Shown here: in pieces, positions 60,569-64,000 of the stretch
Position numbering within the stretch: the stretch's first letter is position 1
How the letters are laid out: each line of letters begins with the position of its first letter
From: DMER01 sp003451645
GTDB lineage: Bacteria; Pseudomonadota; Alphaproteobacteria; Micropepsales; Micropepsaceae
Length of the DNA stretch: 64,000 bases
Reading direction: 5' to 3'
Assembly: GCA_031976175.1 (NCBI GenBank)
Contig: DALYLR010000009.1
Location: 1-64,000, forward strand
Notes under the pieces: generated by a model
The model's input: the letters and a program-made list of their open reading frames with translations, nothing else
Database searches by the model: none
Told to the model about the DNA's origin: nothing
Made by a program: the position numbers and the translations under genes

Positions 60569-62347
60569 TCAGCGCGCGGGCGGAGGGGTGTCTCCGGCTG
60601 GGGGGCCGATGCGCTCCAGCTGATAACTGAACGCGGGCAGCCCTGGCGGTGAATAGGTGATGCTCATCGCATTTCCGCGGCAGGTGTAGCTGAAATCGAG
60701 CGACTCCAAGGTGCCGAACCGCATGGGTTCCCTCGCTGGTCGAGGGCCGCCAATCATCTCGGAGAACCCCGCGCCCGTTGTCGTGGTGCTGCAGAGCTTG
60801 AGCGCGCCGCCTTCTTCCTCGGCCTTCCAGAGGCCTGCCGACTTGGCCAATGAGATGACATTAAAAGCGGTCACGGGCGGTGAACTCACACCCCGGCGGG
60901 ATTGAAACGTGATCTGAACCTGCCTGCGGACGCCATTCACGGTGCCCTCAAAGCTGCCATCGCGGTTGAAGCTGACGCGCGCGGTCCCCGGATTGCACTC
61001 GACCGTCGAGACGCTCACACCGGGCATGCTGCCGCCAAAACTGCCCAGCCAATCGCAATTGCCACCAGAGCCTGCTGCCAGTTGCCAGGATCCAACCACA
61101 CATCCCGCCCGGCGCACGGTTGGGCCGGTCGCGCCACACTCCCCGCAATTGACTGCCTTATAGGTCCCCGGCTTGACCTTCATTTCGACGGGCGCGTCAG
61201 CAACCGAGATCGAGGCAAAGCGGAATTTGCGCCGCTCGCCACAGCGCACCTCCATGTCTTCTGGCAATTTAGACCAAGTGCCCGGCCGTTCGGAGAAGAC
61301 CCGCTCCTTGTCGCCAAAGGTCCCCTTGGGCCGGTAGCCGCCGGGTACGACATCGAACCAGCCCCGCATCAAGGTTAGAGGCTCAGGCTGCCGGCGCGTA
61401 ATGTCAGGATCGGCCTCCGGTTCTCCCGTCGTATCCGCCAAATGCGGCAAGGCGGGGCCGGTGACGGTCACGCCGCTGGGCAGGGTGATCGTCTCGTCAA
61501 TATAGGCTTGGGCGAACTCATCATAGGCCGCCGGATCGAGGGCGCGGCGGGCGCCAGCCAATTGCGCCATCCCTGTGCCAGCCATTTGGGCAAGATAAGG
61601 GCCAATCGCGCCAGGCCCCCGCGATTGCTGCAGCCAGGCGAAGAATACCACGGTCTCATAGGACATCCTCAGCAGGCTGACGGTTGGCGAGCGGTCGTGA
61701 AAGGCCTGGACCGCGACATTGGTGTTGGCGAACCGGTAATGCTCGGGGAAGACAAAGTCTTCAAACCATTCCGCCGATCCTTCAACCCACCAGTCGGACC
61801 CGGCCGCGCGCATTTGTGCTTGCAGGACGCTTTCCTGTGCGCAGTGGAACAGCTCATGTGCCAAGGTGCGGCGGAGCGCCTGCCCCGGTATGAGACCGGA
61901 ACTGTAGATCAATTGCGGGCATTGCAAGACCGGTTCGGCCGCGCTCATGGTGCTCAACGGAAAGGTTTCGGCGATGGCGTCGCGCCTCGTCGGGTGGGTG
62001 CCTGCGATGATGACGACATTGATGATCGGGGGCAGGCCAAGCGGCCCGCGCACCTCCCGCAATTTGGGTCCTACGCGGCGCGCGACATCGCCAACCGCAT
62101 CGACTATGGTGGTCAGGCTTGCAGGCGTCGCGCGCAAGTCGCCATCTGCCCAAAGCTCCAGACGCGAGGGGCCGGTAGGTCCGTCAATGGTGAAGATCCG
62201 CAAGCTGCGGCAGCTGCCCCGGACTGGCCGCTCCCGAAGGCCCCGAATCGCGCCATATTGGTCCTCACAATAGCCGGCAAAAGCTGGCGAGCCGACACCG
62301 CACAGGTGAAGCAGACCGACAAGACATATCCCTAGAAGCCGCATCAT
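60569..62347 (-). CDS. Secreted HExxH protein, putative zinc metallopeptidase, unknown family
   Basis: A 592-residue exported protein not recognised beyond its motifs. It has a signal peptide (LLGICLVGLLHLCGVGSPAFA), then at 164-168 HELFH, and WWVEGSAEWFED with Glu 189 or 193 as third zinc ligand, a gluzincin-like arrangement. The second half from about 330 is beta-rich, Cys-containing and unrelated to known peptidase domains. Starts ATG 62347 or 62344 are both possible. It converges with the L,D-transpeptidase gene, the stops being about 10 bp apart. Confidence 0.75.
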   Translation of the reverse strand: MMRLLGICLVGLLHLCGVGSPAFAGYCEDQYGAIRGLRERPVRGSCRSLRIFTIDGPTGPSRLELWADGDLRATPASLTTIVDAVGDVARRVGPKLREVRGPLGLPPIINVVIIAGTHPTRRDAIAETFPLSTMSAAEPVLQCPQLIYSSGLIPGQALRRTLAHELFHCAQESVLQAQMRAAGSDWWVEGSAEWFEDFVFPEHYRFANTNVAVQAFHDRSPTVSLLRMSYETVVFFAWLQQSRGPGAIGPYLAQMAGTGMAQLAGARRALDPAAYDEFAQAYIDETITLPSGVTVTGPALPHLADTTGEPEADPDITRRQPEPLTLMRGWFDVVPGGYRPKGTFGDKERVFSERPGTWSKLPEDMEVRCGERRKFRFASISVADAPVEMKVKPGTYKAVNCGECGATGPTVRRAGCVVGSWQLAAGSGGNCDWLGSFGGSMPGVSVSTVECNPGTARVSFNRDGSFEGTVNGVRRQVQITFQSRRGVSSPPVTAFNVISLAKSAGLWKAEEEGGALKLCSTTTTGAGFSEMIGGPRPAREPMRFGTLESLDFSYTCRGNAMSITYSPPGLPAFSYQLERIGPPAGDTPPPAR

Positions 62348-62439
62348 GATTGGGTGCTCATCTGGCTTTTGTGGTTGAGAGGCCGCTGCAATGTTGGCAC
62401 TGCGCGGGGCGATCAAGCAAGGTTTGCATCCTGGCTGGA

Positions 62440-64000
62440 TTAGCTGCCCGCCAAACTCAAGGCCACGGCTTCCGCCACTTTGATCCCGTCGATTGCCGCT
62501 GACAAAATGCCCCCGGCATAGCCTGCGCCCTCGCCAGCGGGGTAAAGTCCCTTGGTATTGATGCTCTGGCAGTCAGCGCCACGGCGCAGGCGCAGAGGGC
62601 TGGAGGTGCGTGTCTCCACACCGGTCATAACAGCATCGGGCATGGCGTAGCCTTCGATCTGGCGCGCAAAGCGGGGCAGGGCCTCGCGCATTGCCTCGAT
62701 CGCAAAGTCAGGCAGGCACTCCCGCAGATCGGTCAAATGCACGCCCGGCTTATAGGAGGGTATCACGCTGCCAAAGTCCCTTGAGGCGCGCCCTGCTAAG
62801 AAATCGCCCACCAATTGGCCCGGCGCCTGGTATGTGCTGCCGCCACTGATGAAGGCCTTGGCTTCTAGCGCGCGCTGGAGGACGACGCCTGCCAGCGGCC
62901 CGTCCGGATAGTCCGCTTCCGGATTGATATCGACGACAAAGCCCGCATTGGCGTTGCGTTCCTTCCGGGAGTACTGGCTCATGCCATTGGTCACGACGCG
63001 TTCGGGCTCGGAGGCGGCCGCCACGACCGTGCCTCCAGGGCACATGCAGAAACTATAGGCCGTGCGCCCATTGCTCGCATGGTGCACCAATTGATAGTCC
63101 GCGGCGCCTAAGGCCGGGTGGCCCGCATAACGGCCATAGCGCGCGCGGTCGATGACGCCTTGCGGGTGTTCGATGCGCACGCCAATGGAAAAGGGCTTGG
63201 CCTCCATAAAGACGCCTGCGCTGTGCAGCATCTCAAAGGTGTCGCGCGCGCTATGTCCCAAACCCAGGATCAGATGGTCGCACGCGATGTCCTCGCCGCT
63301 GCCCAAGGTGATCCCGCGCACTTGACCTGCGTCTAGGTGCAGGCCTGTCATATGCCGCTCGAACAAGATCTCTCCACCCAAGGCTTCGATCTTGGTGCGC
63401 ATGCTCTCCACCATCGACACGAGGCGGAAAGTTCCGATATGCGGTTTGGCCTCGGTGAGGATCTCGTCTGGGGCGCCGGCCGCCACGAATTCGTGCAGGA
63501 CCTTCCGCCCACGGAATTCCGGGTCCTTGACGCGGCTGTAGAGCTTCCCATCGGAAAAGGTTCCTGCCCCCCCTTCGCCGAACTGCGCATTCGAAGCGGG
63601 GTTGAGCTCGCCCTTGCGCCAGAAGGCGAAGGTATCCTTGGTGCGTTCGCGGACCGCCTTGCCGCGCTCCAGGATCAAGGGGCGGAACCCCATCTCGGCC
63701 AAGATCAGCCCGGCGAACAGGCCACACGGTCCCATGCCGATCACCACCGGCCGCAAGCCCTTGTAGTGGCGGCCATCGGCGACTTGCCGGTAGCCCATCT
63801 TGGGTGTGGGGGTCAGCTTCGCGTCTGCATAGGTCAAAGGCGCGAGGAGCCCCTCGTTCCTGATGGTGACATCGAGGGTGTAGACCTGCTGAATGTCCGT
63901 CTTGCGCCTTGCATCGATGCCGCGCCGGAAAACGCTTAGGTCCAGAAGCTCCGCGTCCTTGATCCCCAAGCGCGACAAGGCCGCTTGCCGCAGATCGGCC
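62440..64000 (-). CDS. FAD-dependent oxidoreductase (COG2509-like), 5' end outside window
   Basis: Flavoprotein of the NAD(P)/FAD-dependent uncharacterised dehydrogenase group. The visible 519 residues include the Rossmann motif VIGMGPCGLFAGLILAEMG, GEGGAGTFSDGKLYSR, a second nucleotide-binding region ILGLGHSARDTFEML and the C-terminal FAD motif PAGEGAGYAGGILSAAIDG. The frame continues past base 64000, and the N-terminal residues before LSRLGIKDAELLDL are missing. The physiological substrate of this group is not known to me. It is transcribed in the same direction as the HExxH protein gene. Confidence 0.87.
   Translation of the reverse strand, partial: ADLRQAALSRLGIKDAELLDLSVFRRGIDARRKTDIQQVYTLDVTIRNEGLLAPLTYADAKLTPTPKMGYRQVADGRHYKGLRPVVIGMGPCGLFAGLILAEMGFRPLILERGKAVRERTKDTFAFWRKGELNPASNAQFGEGGAGTFSDGKLYSRVKDPEFRGRKVLHEFVAAGAPDEILTEAKPHIGTFRLVSMVESMRTKIEALGGEILFERHMTGLHLDAGQVRGITLGSGEDIACDHLILGLGHSARDTFEMLHSAGVFMEAKPFSIGVRIEHPQGVIDRARYGRYAGHPALGAADYQLVHHASNGRTAYSFCMCPGGTVVAAASEPERVVTNGMSQYSRKERNANAGFVVDINPEADYPDGPLAGVVLQRALEAKAFISGGSTYQAPGQLVGDFLAGRASRDFGSVIPSYKPGVHLTDLRECLPDFAIEAMREALPRFARQIEGYAMPDAVMTGVETRTSSPLRLRRGADCQSINTKGLYPAGEGAGYAGGILSAAIDGIKVAEAVALSLAGS

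Overview
The window is a GC-rich chromosomal segment of an alphaproteobacterium. The main pointers are a GcrA-type cell-cycle regulator (53.1 kb), an imuA-imuB-dnaE2 mutagenesis cassette behind a GTTC-N7-GTTC LexA box (36-41.6 kb), and the gene order phoB-gcrA-argD-argF-hslO, which I recall from several alphaproteobacterial orders. A Caulobacterales-, Hyphomonadales- or Micropepsales-like organism fits, but the sequence alone does not settle the order. The sequence is a draft: ten Ns interrupt dnaE2 at 38.71 kb. No rRNA, tRNA, IS element, prophage or CRISPR array was seen. Genes are packed tightly, many with 4-bp ATGA or GTGA overlaps.

Layout. 0-5.2 kb: the 3' part of a XerC/XerD-type recombinase, a nitronate monooxygenase, an M13 lipoprotein peptidase and a beta-lactamase-fold hydrolase. 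5.2-6.9 kb: a hipBA toxin-antitoxin module behind four operator-like repeats at exact 27-bp spacing. 6.9-20.6 kb: mostly metabolic genes (Old Yellow Enzyme, SDR, kidney-type-like glutaminase, a second beta-lactamase-fold hydrolase, START-domain protein, glycosyltransferase, thioesterase, HlyIII protein, methyltransferase, dienelactone hydrolase), with an uncharacterised three-gene coiled-coil/membrane operon at 14.3-18.0 kb. 20.6-22 kb: soxR and a divergent glyoxalase-fold/membrane gene pair across a textbook SoxR box. 22-28 kb: two secreted metallopeptidases, an aldehyde dehydrogenase and an orphan ParD next to a ruined parE. 28-30.3 kb: a cueR operon with its own CueR box, carrying an envelope protein and cytochrome c'. 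30.3-36 kb: arfB, a TetR-GST-GST operon, a membrane protein, and an ArsM arsenite methyltransferase paired with a radical SAM enzyme. 36-41.6 kb: the SOS mutasome. 41.7-48.5 kb: an MCP-PilZ receptor, a membrane-anchored TPR-like protein, a DUF1272 zinc-ribbon protein, a secreted Cys-rich protein, a DUF2817 peptidase and a divergent aquaporin. 48.6-53.6 kb: argE, then hslO, argF, argD and gcrA. 53.6-59 kb: phoB, phoU and an unusual PhoR. 59-64 kb: a dienelactone hydrolase, an L,D-transpeptidase, an orphan HExxH protein and a truncated FAD oxidoreductase.

The most unusual object is the 920-residue product at 55.3-58.0 kb. A complete 12-TM MFS-like transporter is joined in frame to a PhoR-type PAS/histidine kinase, beside phoU and phoB. 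The pstSCAB genes that normally lie in such loci are missing here. The arrangement suggests a transporter-coupled sensor kinase, comparable in concept to the permease-kinase CbrA. Other leads are the ArsM/radical SAM pair with a Cys-Cys tail, the CueR-controlled cytochrome c' operon, the 27-bp-phased hipBA operator, the decayed ParDE module and the coiled-coil operon.
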